64,000 bases of DNA, taken from Solidesulfovibrio fructosivorans JJ]. Lineage in GTDB: Bacteria; Desulfobacterota; Desulfovibrionia; Desulfovibrionales; Desulfovibrionaceae. The stretch lies in the NCBI RefSeq assembly GCF_000179555.1, contig NZ_AECZ01000018.1, forward strand, positions 1 through 64,000, in the 5' to 3' direction. Positions 53,378 through 61,458 of this stretch are shown piece after piece (position 1 is the stretch's first letter; each line of letters begins with the position of its first letter). Under the pieces are notes generated by a model. That model was not told where the DNA came from, did no database searches, and was given only the letters and a program-made list of their open reading frames with translations. The translations under genes were made by a program, and so were the position numbers.

Positions 53378-53692
53378 ATGGGCAGCGACGCGCAAAAAAA
53401 GGAAAGCCCCTGCGGCTGCAATAACGCTCACTCGGACCGGGAATCCTGTTTTCCGCCCGTGTCCTTCATCACCTTCGTCCTGTCCCTGGCCCAGTCGGCC
53501 ATGGTGCTCATGGGCGAAGCCCCGGACCCGGACACCGGCGAATACATGCAGAACCTCCCCCAGGCCAAGCACACCATCGACATCCTGGCCATGCTCGCCT
53601 GCAAGACGCGCGGCAACCTCACCGGCGAGGAGCACAAGGTGCTCGACAACATCCTGTGCGAACTGCGCATGGCCTTCGTGAAAAAACAGTAA
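53378..53692 (+). CDS. DUF1844-family protein
   Basis: A 104-residue protein. After a Cys-containing N-terminus (CGCNN) it has the DUF1844 pattern: FITFVLSLAQSAMVLMGEAP, then AKHTIDILAMLACKTRGNLT and LDNILCELRMAFV. The family is widespread but uncharacterised. AAGGAGGG precedes the ATG. The argC start is 17 bp downstream, so the two are probably one transcript. Confidence 0.85.
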   Translation: MGSDAQKKESPCGCNNAHSDRESCFPPVSFITFVLSLAQSAMVLMGEAPDPDTGEYMQNLPQAKHTIDILAMLACKTRGNLTGEEHKVLDNILCELRMAFVKKQ

Positions 53693-53709
53693 ACGCCCCG
53701 GGAGACCCC

Positions 53710-54762
53710 ATGGAAACGATTCCCGTCGGCCTGGTCGGCGTCACCGGCTACACCGGCATGGAACTGGCCCGCATTCTGGCCGTGCACCCCATCCTGCGGC
53801 TTACCCGGGCCACGTCCCGGGCCGAAGCCGGCAAGCCGCTTCGTTCCCTGTATCCCTTTCTCCAGGGATTTCGCGCCGGGGACGTGGGCATAACCGAGCC
53901 GGACGCCGCCGATCTGGCCGCGTCGTGCAAGCTGGTCTTTCTGGCCGTCCCCCACGGCGCGGCCATGGACTACGCCGCCGAACTGCTCACCGCGGGGTTG
54001 TCCGTGGTGGACCTCTCGGCCGATTTCCGCCTGGCCGACGCCGACGTCTACGCCTCCTGGTACGGTCTGGCCCACCGCCATCCGGACCTCTTGCCGGACG
54101 CGGTCTACGGCCTGCCGGAACTCTACGCGCCGCGCATCAAGAAGGCCAAACTCGTGGCCAATCCGGGCTGCTACCCCACGTCCGTCATCCTGGGGCTGGC
54201 CCCGGCCCTTTCCGCCGGCCTGATAGAAACCGACGGCATCGTGGCCGACAGCAAATCCGGCGCGTCCGGAGCCGGGCGCAAGGCCGCCGTGGGCACGCTT
54301 TTTTGCGAGGTCCACGACAGCTTCCGGGCCTACAACCTGGGCAAGCACCGCCACACCCCGGAAATCGAGCAGGAACTGGGAAAGCTCGCCGGCGCGGACA
54401 TCACCGTGTCCTTCAATCCGCACCTGCTCCCCATCGACCGGGGCATCCTCTCCACCATCTACACGCGGCTGGTTACGCCCGCCACGCTGGAGGAGATCCA
54501 CGCCCGCTACGACAACTTCTACGCCGACAAGCCCTGGGTGCGCGTGCTGCCCCTGGGGAAACTGCCGGAAACGCGCTACGTGCGCGGCACCATGTTTTGC
54601 GACATCGGCCTCGTGCTCGACCCCCGCACCAACCGCCTGATCGTGGTCTCGGCCATCGACAACCTGTGCCGGGGCGCCTCCGGCCAGGCCGTGGCCTGCG
54701 CCAACCTGATGTCCGGCCTGCCTTCCGACGCCGGCCTGCACTTCGCGCCGATGATGCCGTAG
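53710..54762 (+). CDS. argC: N-acetyl-gamma-glutamyl-phosphate reductase
   Basis: A 350-residue NADPH-dependent enzyme of arginine synthesis. The Rossmann motif is GVTGYTGMELARIL at the N-terminus, the catalytic cysteine is in VANPGCYPTSVILGL (near residue 154), and a histidine lies in HTPEIEQEL and PHLLPIDRGILSTIY. Length and motifs are standard for the long ArgC form. GGGAG precedes the ATG. No other arg gene is in the window. Confidence 0.96.
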   Translation: METIPVGLVGVTGYTGMELARILAVHPILRLTRATSRAEAGKPLRSLYPFLQGFRAGDVGITEPDAADLAASCKLVFLAVPHGAAMDYAAELLTAGLSVVDLSADFRLADADVYASWYGLAHRHPDLLPDAVYGLPELYAPRIKKAKLVANPGCYPTSVILGLAPALSAGLIETDGIVADSKSGASGAGRKAAVGTLFCEVHDSFRAYNLGKHRHTPEIEQELGKLAGADITVSFNPHLLPIDRGILSTIYTRLVTPATLEEIHARYDNFYADKPWVRVLPLGKLPETRYVRGTMFCDIGLVLDPRTNRLIVVSAIDNLCRGASGQAVACANLMSGLPSDAGLHFAPMMP

Positions 54763-54792
54763 AGGGACTGGGGGAGAGAAAGGCGAAAGGAT

Positions 54793-54861
54793 GCGGGGAG
54801 GGGACCCCTTTTTGAAAAAAGGGGTCCCCTCCCCGCGCCCCTCCCTCCCGAAAAACTTTTA
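54793..54861 (-). repeat. Family A palindromic repeat, copy 5
   Basis: Perfect 21-bp stem, arm GCGGGGAGGGGACCCCTTTT(T) at 54793-54813 and complement at 54816-54836, loop GA. The conserved flank (TAAAAGTTTTTCGGGAGGG on the minus strand) lies at 54843-54861. It follows argC and can end its transcript. Confidence 0.9.
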
Positions 54862-54936
54862 CAGGGGGCGAAAAGGGTCAGGGAGCGGGCGCCCCGGGGC
54901 ACGGCGGCACGCCCTGATTATGGCATGCGTTACCAG

Positions 54937-55018
54937 GGCCGGCGGCGGGCTGTGGCGGAGGCGAAGGCGTATTCTTCGAATATGCGCCGCGCGCGTCCGC
55001 CACAGCCCGCCGCCGGCC
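54937..55018 (+). promoter_or_regulatory. 23-bp perfect inverted repeat in the leader of the Nif11-like gene
   Basis: Arm 54937-54959 (starting GGCCGGCGGCGGGCTG) is exactly complementary to arm 54996-55018. The 36-base spacer can fold further through TATTC/GAATA. The structure ends 26 bases before the Nif11-like ATG and just ahead of its ribosome site. It has neither a T tract nor the family A flank, so it is distinct from the dispersed repeats. Confidence 0.8.
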
Positions 55019-55044
55019 AGCCAACGGAAAACAAGGAAACCATA

Positions 55045-55290
55045 ATGACGCTCGACAATGTCCGCCGGCTGTTTGCCTGCTACAAGACCGACAAGGAGCT
55101 TCGGGCCAAGCTCTACAAGGCCGAGGGCCGAGAGGGCCGCGAAGCCGTGCTGCGCGAAGCCGGCCTGTATTTTACCGACGCCGAATTCGCGGAAATGGAC
55201 GGCGTGCTCCACGTCAAATGCCAGACCCATGACGAGGCCGAGGAATTTTTCGCGTTCCGCAACTGGTGGAACATGCTGCAAGGCTCATAA
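55045..55290 (+). CDS. Nif11-domain-like small protein
   Basis: An 81-residue protein. MTLDNVRRLFACYKTDKELRAKL followed by REAVLREAGLYFTDAEFAEM resembles the Nif11 domain, first noted in nitrogen-fixing bacteria and used as the leader region of some ribosomal peptide precursors. There is no Gly-Gly cleavage site and no Cys/Ser-rich core, so a peptide natural product is unlikely; the tail (FFAFRNWWNMLQGS) is aromatic. AAGGAA precedes the ATG. It lies under a large inverted repeat and 19 bp before the DUF1847 gene, so the two are probably co-expressed. The domain call is moderate. Confidence 0.6.
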   Translation: MTLDNVRRLFACYKTDKELRAKLYKAEGREGREAVLREAGLYFTDAEFAEMDGVLHVKCQTHDEAEEFFAFRNWWNMLQGS

Positions 55291-55309
55291 CGACAAGGAG
55301 ACGATCCCC

Positions 55310-56002
55310 ATGGCCGATGCCCCCCTGCCCCAATGCGCGCTGTGTCCCTACGACTGGTCCGAAAGGTACTGCCGCACGGGCAAGGGCAAAGCGCCCAAGG
55401 ACTGCCCCTCGATCAAGATGCGTGGGCTGATCGAGCCGGCCGTGGCGAAAACCACCTCCGCCGCCTGCGGCGTCTTCGCCAAGGAGGCCTCGCTTCAGGA
55501 AGCCACCTGCTACGGCGGCCGCGAGGAAGGCTACGGCGCGGTCAAGCCGCTCAAGCCCCGCATCGTCGAGATCGTGGAATTCGCCCGCCGCATGGGCTAT
55601 ACACGCCTGGGACTGGTCTTCTGCATCGGCCTGCGCAAGGAAGCCGCCGTGGTCCACGAAATCCTGGCCGTAAACGGCTTCGAGGTGGCCTCCGTCTCCT
55701 GCAAGGTCGGCGGCGTGTCCAAGGAAGCGCTCGGCATCACCCCGGCAGAGCAGGTCGATCCCGGTGCGGCCCACGAGACCATGTGCAACCCGGTGCTCCA
55801 GGCCATGGTGGTCAACGAGGCCCACACCGACTTCAACGTGCTGCTCGGGCTGTGCGTCGGCCACGATTCGCTTTTCTTCAAGCACGCCGAGGCCATGGGC
55901 ACGGTGCTGGCCGTCAAGGACCGGCTTCTCGGCCACAATCCCATCGCCGCCATCAACCAGTACGACAGCTACTACCGCTACCTCAAAAAGCCGTTGCCCT
56001 GA
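55310..56002 (+). CDS. DUF1847-family putative metal-binding protein
   Basis: A 230-residue soluble protein with an N-terminal cysteine cluster C9, C12, C21, C32 (CALCPYDW...YC...DCPS), likely a metal or Fe-S site. The rest looks like an alpha/beta fold with repeated motifs IVEIVEFARRMGYTRLGLVFCIGLRKEA and FNVLLGLCVGHDSLFF. The family is conserved in anaerobes but has no assigned function. CAAGGAG lies upstream of the ATG. It is the second gene after the Nif11-like protein. Confidence 0.8.
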   Translation: MADAPLPQCALCPYDWSERYCRTGKGKAPKDCPSIKMRGLIEPAVAKTTSAACGVFAKEASLQEATCYGGREEGYGAVKPLKPRIVEIVEFARRMGYTRLGLVFCIGLRKEAAVVHEILAVNGFEVASVSCKVGGVSKEALGITPAEQVDPGAAHETMCNPVLQAMVVNEAHTDFNVLLGLCVGHDSLFFKHAEAMGTVLAVKDRLLGHNPIAAINQYDSYYRYLKKPLP

Positions 56003-56048
56003 TCCGCGTCCCTCGATTTCTTCCCGGTGATGGTTTCCCCGCAGGGTG

Positions 56049-56102
56049 TTAGGTTACTTTTTGGTGCGTGGTTGACAAAAAGAGCCTAATGTCCACTATA
56101 CA
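56049..56102 (+). promoter_or_regulatory. Putative promoter and operator of the efflux operon
   Basis: TTGACA (56072-56077) with TATACA (56097-56102), 19 bp apart. An imperfect inverted repeat of TTAGG...CTTTTT (from 56049) and AAAAAGAGCCTAA (to 56089) flanks and overlaps the -35, a plausible repressor site. No regulator gene is adjacent. Confidence 0.45.
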
Positions 56103-56191
56103 CCCTGTCTCCTGTCCTTTGGAGACTGGGAAGGGCCGTCCCCACGTCATACTTCCCAAGGACGCACAACCGGCCCGGAGCCTTTACCATT

Positions 56192-57298
56192 ATGTCCGCA
56201 TCGCCTTCCGGCCAGGAGGACGCCGCCGCGCGTCCCGATATGGCCGTCTCTGAACCGTCCGCGCCCGCCGGCCGCCCCCGCAAGAGGCGCCCGCGCCTTG
56301 TCGTGCTCATCGTCTTTCTCCTGTGCTGCGGCGTGGGGGGAGCGCTCTATTGGCGTCATGCCCGCCACTTCGAATCCACGGACGACGCCTTCGTCGCCGG
56401 CCATGTGACCAGCGTCGCGCCCCGCGTGCCCGGCCGGGTCAAAGAGGTGCTCGTCACCGACAACCAGCAGGTGCGCCAGGGCGACGTGCTGTTGCGCATC
56501 GATCCGGTCAATTACCAGACGCGCCTGGAAGCCGCCCAGGCGGCCCTGGACACGGCCAAACGCAACCTGGAGGAAGCGGTTTCCCAGGAAGGCGCCGCCT
56601 TGGCCACGGCCGATGCGGCCGAGGCCCAGGTGGCCTCGGCCAAGGCCACGGCCGACAATGCGGTCAAGGAACGCGTCCGCTACGACAAGCTGCTTAGCGA
56701 GCGCGTGGTGTCCCAGGAGTCCAAGGACAATGCCGACACCACGGCCCGCACCGCCGTGGCCGCCCTGGATGTCGCCCGCAAAAAGCACATAGCCGACGTG
56801 GCCCAGGTCGCCCTGGCCGCCGCCGCCATCGAGACGGCCCGCTCCAAGGTGAACGAGGCCCAGGCCGATCGGGATCAGGCCGACCTTGATCTGACCCACA
56901 CCGTGGTGCACGCCCGGGTTTCCGGCCGCGTGACCAACAAGGCCGTGGAGCCCGGGGATTACCTGCAGGCCGGCCAGGCCGTCATGAGCCTGGTCCAGCC
57001 CGACGTCTGGGTGGTGGCCAATTTCAAGGAAACGCAACTCACCCACATGCGGCCGGGCCAGCCGGTGTCGATGGTCGTGGACGCCTTTCCCGACAAGGAA
57101 CTGCGGGGACGCGTGGACAGCATCCAGCGCGGCACCGGCGCGGCGTTCAGTCTTTTGCCCCCGGAAAACGCCACCGGCAACTACGTCAAGGTGGTGCAGC
57201 GCGTGCCCGTCAAGATCGTCTTTGACGGCATACGCCCCGAAACCCTGTCCCGCCTCGCGCCGGGCATGTCCGTCGAACCCACGGTGCGCGTGCGCTAA
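56192..57298 (+). CDS. emrA: EmrA/HlyD-type membrane fusion protein
   Basis: A 368-residue periplasmic adaptor. One membrane anchor (about residues 35-53) follows a basic cytosolic stretch (RPRKRRPR). The barrel-sandwich motif FVAGHVTSVAPRVPGRVKEVLV is split from its partner VHARVSGRVTNKAVEPGDYLQAGQ by a long alpha-hairpin (about 110-210, Ala/Lys-rich coiled coil). It links the inner-membrane transporter encoded next to an outer-membrane channel; no TolC gene is nearby. GGAG is about 11 bases before the ATG. The gap to emrB is 13 bp. Confidence 0.92.
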   Translation: MSASPSGQEDAAARPDMAVSEPSAPAGRPRKRRPRLVVLIVFLLCCGVGGALYWRHARHFESTDDAFVAGHVTSVAPRVPGRVKEVLVTDNQQVRQGDVLLRIDPVNYQTRLEAAQAALDTAKRNLEEAVSQEGAALATADAAEAQVASAKATADNAVKERVRYDKLLSERVVSQESKDNADTTARTAVAALDVARKKHIADVAQVALAAAAIETARSKVNEAQADRDQADLDLTHTVVHARVSGRVTNKAVEPGDYLQAGQAVMSLVQPDVWVVANFKETQLTHMRPGQPVSMVVDAFPDKELRGRVDSIQRGTGAAFSLLPPENATGNYVKVVQRVPVKIVFDGIRPETLSRLAPGMSVEPTVRVR

Positions 57299-57311
57299 GG
57301 CAGGGCCCAAT

Positions 57312-58895
57312 ATGGCTGCATCTTCCGCGCCGGCCGCCCCCTGGACGCCGCTTGCCAATCCCTGGCTGATCGCCGCGGCGGTCATGCTGGCCACCTTCAT
57401 GGAGGTCCTCGACACCTCCGTGGCCAACGTGGCCCTGCCCCACATGGCCGGGAGCCTGGCCGCCACCCAGGACGAATCGACCTGGGTGCTGACGAGCTAT
57501 CTCGTCAGCAACGCCATCGTGCTGCCCATGACCGGCTGGCTTGCCACCACCTTCGGCCGCAAGCGCTTCCTGCTCGTGTGCGTCACGGGCTTCACCCTGG
57601 CCTCGGCGGCCTGCGGCACGGCCCCGACCATGGCGCTGCTGGTGCTGGCCCGGGTGCTCCAGGGCGCGGCCGGCGGCGCGCTCCAGCCGTTGTCCCAGGC
57701 CATCCTCATGGAGAGCTTTCCGCCGCACAAGCGCGGCATGGCCATGGCCGTCTTCGGCATGGGCGTGGTGGTGGCCCCCATCATCGGGCCACTTTTAGGC
57801 GGCTGGATCACGGACAACATGTCCTGGCGCTGGATCTTTTTCATCAACCTGCCGGTGGGGATCGCCGCCCTGCTCATGTGCCAGACGTTCCTGGAGGACC
57901 CGCCGTATCTGCTGGAGGCCAAGTCCCGCCGGGCCGGCAAGATCGATTACGTGGGCTTCCTTTTCATGGTGGCCTGGCTGTCCACGCTCCAGATCGTGCT
58001 CGACCGGGGCCAGGAGGTGGACTGGTTCGCCGCCGTGTGGATCCGCTGGTTTTCCGGGGTGAGCCTCGCCTCCATGCTGGCTTTCATCTGGTGGGAGCTG
58101 CGCACCGCCCATCCGCTGGTCGACCTGCGCGTGCTGCGCGACCGCGATTTCGCCGCCTGCACCGCCATGATCGCCGTGGTCGGCGTGGTGCTCTACAGCG
58201 CCATCACCCTGCTGCCGCTTTTCATGCAAAACCTCATGGGCTACTCCGCCTTCGACAGCGGCATGGCCCTCAGTCCCCGGGGCATCGGGGCCATCATCGC
58301 CATGATCTTCGTGGGCCGGATCATCGGCAAGGTGGACAACCGGGTGCTCATCGGCGGCGGCTTCGTGCTCATGGCCTATTCGTCGTACCGGTTCGCGGAG
58401 ATCAACCTCGACATCTCGATCGCGGCCATCATCTGGCCGAGCGTGCTGCTCGGGCTGTCCATGGCCTTGGTCTTCGTGCCCCTGACCACCCAGGCCATGT
58501 CCAACCTGGCCAACGAACAGATGGGCAACGCGGCCGGCATCTTCAACCTCATGCGCAATATCGGGGGCAGCGTCGGCATCGCGGCGCTGATCGCCGTGGT
58601 GGACCGGGGAGCCCAGGCGCACCAGATGCTTCTTGGCGGCCATCTCCGGGCCGACAGCCCGCGCTTCCAGGCCTACCTGCAAGCCTTGCAGACCTACCTC
58701 GCGCGCCACGCCGACGCGGTGACGGCCAAGCTCAAGGCCATGGGCCTCGCCTACGACCTGCTCGTGCAACAGGCCACCCTGCTCGCCTACATGGACAGCT
58801 TCCGGGTGATGGCCTACCTGTGCCTGCTGTGCATTCCGGGAGTGCTGCTCCTGCGCCGCTCGCGCAAAGGCGCCAAGCCGGTCATGGGGCATTGA
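57312..58895 (+). CDS. emrB: EmrB-type MFS drug efflux transporter (DHA2)
   Basis: A 527-residue transporter with about 14 helices. FMEVLDTSVANVALPHMAG in helix 1 is the DHA2 motif with its membrane aspartate, GWLATTFGRKRFLLVCV matches motif A, and GPLLGGWITDNMSWRWIFFINLPVG is motif C with the EmrB-type loop. Together with EmrA it would pump hydrophobic toxicants across both membranes. Start at 57312 just after emrA. Two inverted family A hairpins follow its stop. Confidence 0.93.
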   Translation: MAASSAPAAPWTPLANPWLIAAAVMLATFMEVLDTSVANVALPHMAGSLAATQDESTWVLTSYLVSNAIVLPMTGWLATTFGRKRFLLVCVTGFTLASAACGTAPTMALLVLARVLQGAAGGALQPLSQAILMESFPPHKRGMAMAVFGMGVVVAPIIGPLLGGWITDNMSWRWIFFINLPVGIAALLMCQTFLEDPPYLLEAKSRRAGKIDYVGFLFMVAWLSTLQIVLDRGQEVDWFAAVWIRWFSGVSLASMLAFIWWELRTAHPLVDLRVLRDRDFAACTAMIAVVGVVLYSAITLLPLFMQNLMGYSAFDSGMALSPRGIGAIIAMIFVGRIIGKVDNRVLIGGGFVLMAYSSYRFAEINLDISIAAIIWPSVLLGLSMALVFVPLTTQAMSNLANEQMGNAAGIFNLMRNIGGSVGIAALIAVVDRGAQAHQMLLGGHLRADSPRFQAYLQALQTYLARHADAVTAKLKAMGLAYDLLVQQATLLAYMDSFRVMAYLCLLCIPGVLLLRRSRKGAKPVMGH

Positions 58896-58900
58896 AAGAG

Positions 58901-58963
58901 CCGGGGGGAAACTTTGTCTTACGAAAAGTTTCCCCCCAACCCCTCCTTCCAAAGACTTTTACC
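58901..58963 (-). repeat. Family A palindromic repeat, copy 6
   Basis: Stem GGGGGGAAACTTT (58903-58915) with AAAGTTTCCCCCC (58925-58937), loop of nine; the conserved flank (GGTAAAAGTCTTTGGAAGG on the minus strand) ends at 58963. It begins six bases after the emrB stop. Confidence 0.88.
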
Positions 58964-58997
58964 GGTTACGGTATACTTGCGCTACTCATCTGTAATT

Positions 58998-59065
58998 GTT
59001 GAAAGTTTTTTGGAGGGGAGAGCGCGAGAGGGGGACCTTTTTTTCAAAAAAGGTCCCCCTCTCGC
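58998..59065 (+). repeat. Family A palindromic repeat, copy 7
   Basis: Flank GTTGAAAGTTTTTTGGAGGG, then a 20-base self-complementary stem with arms starting GCGAGAGGGGGACC (59024-59043) and ending GGTCCCCCTCTCGC (59046-59065). It is opposite in orientation to copy 6, 35 bp away, between convergent emrB and paaK. Confidence 0.9.
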
Positions 59066-59091
59066 ATCTTCTTCTTTTCCCCTCTTCTCCT

Positions 59092-60387
59092 CTAATCTAT
59101 CCCATTCCTGTCGTCGTGGACGCGCTTGGTCTTGCCGCAGCTGCGGGGCAGGCTGCCGGGGGCGAGGATTTCCACCCAGATGCGCACGAACAGGTGCTTG
59201 CGCAACGAGGTGGAGATGGCTTCGGACAGATTCTGGTCCAGGTCGCTCCCGGCCGAGGGTTTGCGCTCGACCTTGAGCACCATCTGGTCGCGGCCGTCGC
59301 GGCGGATGAGTCGGATCTGGAACTCGCTGTCCACGTCCTTGAAATCTTCCAGGACGCTGGCGATCTGGCCGGGGTAGATGTTGACCCCGCGAAAGACGAA
59401 CATGTCGTCGGAACGGCCGAGAATGCGGTCGTGGCGCGGCAGGGACAGGCCGCAGGGACAGGGCTCGGGCAAAAGGCGCGTCAGGTCCCGGGTGCGGTAG
59501 CGAATCAGCGGCGCGGCCTCCTTGCAAAGGCTCGTCACCACCATCTCGCCCACCTCGCCGGGAGCGACGGGCCGCAGGGTGTTGGGATCGAGCACTTCCA
59601 GGATGAACTTGTCGGCCCAGTAGTGGATGCCGTCGTGGGCGGAGCATTCGAGCCCAGCGCCCGGGCCGTACAGCTCGGTCATGCCGGTGATGTCGAAGCT
59701 CTCCTCGAGGCCCAGCCACTTTTCGAACCGGCGGCGCATCTTGTCGGTGTGCGTCTCGGCCCCGAAAATGACTTTCTTGAGCTTGAGCCGCTTTTTCATG
59801 TCGCGCTTTTGCACTTCCTCGGCCATGAGCAGGGCCATGGAAGCCGTGGAGCACAGGCAGGTCGTGCCCATGTCCTCGAGAAGCTGCAGATGGATTTCCA
59901 TATTGCCCGGCCCGACCGGCAGGGCCATGGCCCCGAACCGCTCGCAGCCGAGCTGGAAGCCCGCGCCGGCCGTCCACAGGCCGTAGCCCACGGCGATCTG
60001 CACCCGGTCGAGGGTGGTCAGCCCGGCCAGCTCGTAGCAGCGGGCGAACATGTCCTTCCAGGTGTCGATGTCGCCCTGGGTGTAGGCCAGGATCTTGCGT
60101 TTGCCGGTGGTGCCGGAAGAGGCGTGGATGCGCACGACCTGCTCCTCGGGCACGCAGAGAAGCGGCAGGGGATAGCCCTGGCGCAGGTCCTCGACCGTGG
60201 TCACGGGCAGACTGGTCAGGTCGTCCAGGGTCAGTTCCCGGCCGGGCTCATAGCCGCCCCCGGAGAGCCGCTCCCGGTAGACGGGGCTGCCGTCGAAGGC
60301 GTGACGGCAGGTCCAGTTGAGGCCTTTGGTCTGGATATCGGTCAGGGCTTCGGGAGAAAGTTCGGGAATAAAGCGATAACGGCTCAT
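59092..60387 (-). CDS. paaK: Phenylacetate-CoA ligase family protein (PaaK-like)
   Basis: A 431-residue AMP-forming acyl-CoA ligase. The nucleotide-binding loop is HASSGTTGKRK (near residue 93). YGLWTAGAGF, FGAETHTDKMRRR, ITGMTELYGPG and the hinge region GRSDDMFVFRGVNIYP follow, all typical of PaaK. It activates phenylacetate or another aryl acid to its CoA thioester. In sulfate reducers such enzymes often serve indolepyruvate or phenylpyruvate products, an inference here. The start ATG at 60385-60387 has GGAG nine bases upstream; a much longer frame has no family similarity. It follows the EamA transporter by 35 bp. Confidence 0.92.
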   Translation of the reverse strand: MSRYRFIPELSPEALTDIQTKGLNWTCRHAFDGSPVYRERLSGGGYEPGRELTLDDLTSLPVTTVEDLRQGYPLPLLCVPEEQVVRIHASSGTTGKRKILAYTQGDIDTWKDMFARCYELAGLTTLDRVQIAVGYGLWTAGAGFQLGCERFGAMALPVGPGNMEIHLQLLEDMGTTCLCSTASMALLMAEEVQKRDMKKRLKLKKVIFGAETHTDKMRRRFEKWLGLEESFDITGMTELYGPGAGLECSAHDGIHYWADKFILEVLDPNTLRPVAPGEVGEMVVTSLCKEAAPLIRYRTRDLTRLLPEPCPCGLSLPRHDRILGRSDDMFVFRGVNIYPGQIASVLEDFKDVDSEFQIRLIRRDGRDQMVLKVERKPSAGSDLDQNLSEAISTSLRKHLFVRIWVEILAPGSLPRSCGKTKRVHDDRNGID

Positions 60388-60422
60388 GCGGGGGCTCCAG
60401 AAAACAAGATCGGTCGGCCCTA

Positions 60423-61289
60423 TTATCCGAAAACCGCAATAAAGAAAACGCCCGCGACCATCAAAAGAGCGCCCGGCAGACGATGGGCCAGATCGGGTTC
60501 GCGCAGGACAAACGCGCCGAGGAGCACGCCAAAAACGATGCTCAAGCGCTTGACCGCGATGACGTAGGACACCTGGGTGAGCGGCAGGGCCTGCATCTGA
60601 CAAAAAAGTCCCACCGCCTCGAGGAACCCAGCTGTCAAAAGCGCCCACGGCGCGCGGGCGAGCTGGCGGCGGATATGCGGCACCCCGGCGGCGACGCCCG
60701 GGAAAAGGGCCAACGCCGTGGCCGTATAGACCGCCGCGCCCCAGACCGGCGGCGAGGAAGCGGTGAGCCCCAGCTTGTCCACATTGGCCCCCACACTCCA
60801 GATGAGCGCCACCAGAAGCATCAGCCGGGAGCCCTTGTTGACGAGAAGCGCCCGCACCGGCCCGAGCAGACCGTGACGGCTCTCGCGCAAATTAAGGACA
60901 TACGCGCCAGAGACCACGAGCAGGATGCCGCCCACGCCGGCCGGCTCGGGAAATTCGCCCACGGTCACGGGCGAGGTGAAAAGGAGAAACAGCGGCGTGA
61001 AGGCCAGCATGGGGAGCGTCAGGGACAGATCGCCCGCGGCCAGGGCCCGGCCGTAGAGCCAGTAGGTCACGCCGCCAAGCGTCCCGCCGACAAGCAGCAG
61101 CGGCCAGAAGCTGTCGCCGATGACCGGCCCGGGGGATGCGGCGGCGAACGACCACAAAAAGACCGATGCCGCCACGCAATAGGCGAACATGACCAGGGCG
61201 GGGTCGATGCCGCCGAGCGCCCGCTTGAGAAAGGTGTCCTTGACCGCCTGGGTCAGGGCCGTGACGCAGGCCAGGAAAAACCAGATCAT
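60423..61289 (-). CDS. EamA/DMT-superfamily transporter
   Basis: A 288-residue inner-membrane protein with about ten helices in two EamA repeats (FFLACVTALTQAVKDTFLKRAL at the N-terminus; second repeat from about residue 155). The C-terminal VKRLSIVFGVLLGAFVLRE is the family signature. Such carriers move metabolites and amino acids; substrate unknown. It is upstream of paaK on the same strand, so it could handle an aryl acid or its precursor (inference). Confidence 0.87.
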   Translation of the reverse strand: MIWFFLACVTALTQAVKDTFLKRALGGIDPALVMFAYCVAASVFLWSFAAASPGPVIGDSFWPLLLVGGTLGGVTYWLYGRALAAGDLSLTLPMLAFTPLFLLFTSPVTVGEFPEPAGVGGILLVVSGAYVLNLRESRHGLLGPVRALLVNKGSRLMLLVALIWSVGANVDKLGLTASSPPVWGAAVYTATALALFPGVAAGVPHIRRQLARAPWALLTAGFLEAVGLFCQMQALPLTQVSYVIAVKRLSIVFGVLLGAFVLREPDLAHRLPGALLMVAGVFFIAVFG

Positions 61290-61458
61290 GGGCCGCCGTT
61301 TCCGTTTCGTGTCGGCCGGGTTGGCCGCCGCCGGACCTTACAGTCCCAGGCGTACGGCGGCAAGCGGCCCCTCGCCGGGACGTGACGCGCGCCGCCGGGC
61401 CGTGCTACGTCTCCCCGGCCCGGGCGTCGCTATCGGGACATCGCAGCAAGGAGCGCGC

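Noticed and set aside
54925-55044. N-terminal extension of the Nif11-like protein through the inverted repeat
   Set aside because: The open frame continues upstream, but the ribosome site AAGGAA lies just before 55045 and the extension is only the translated hairpin.
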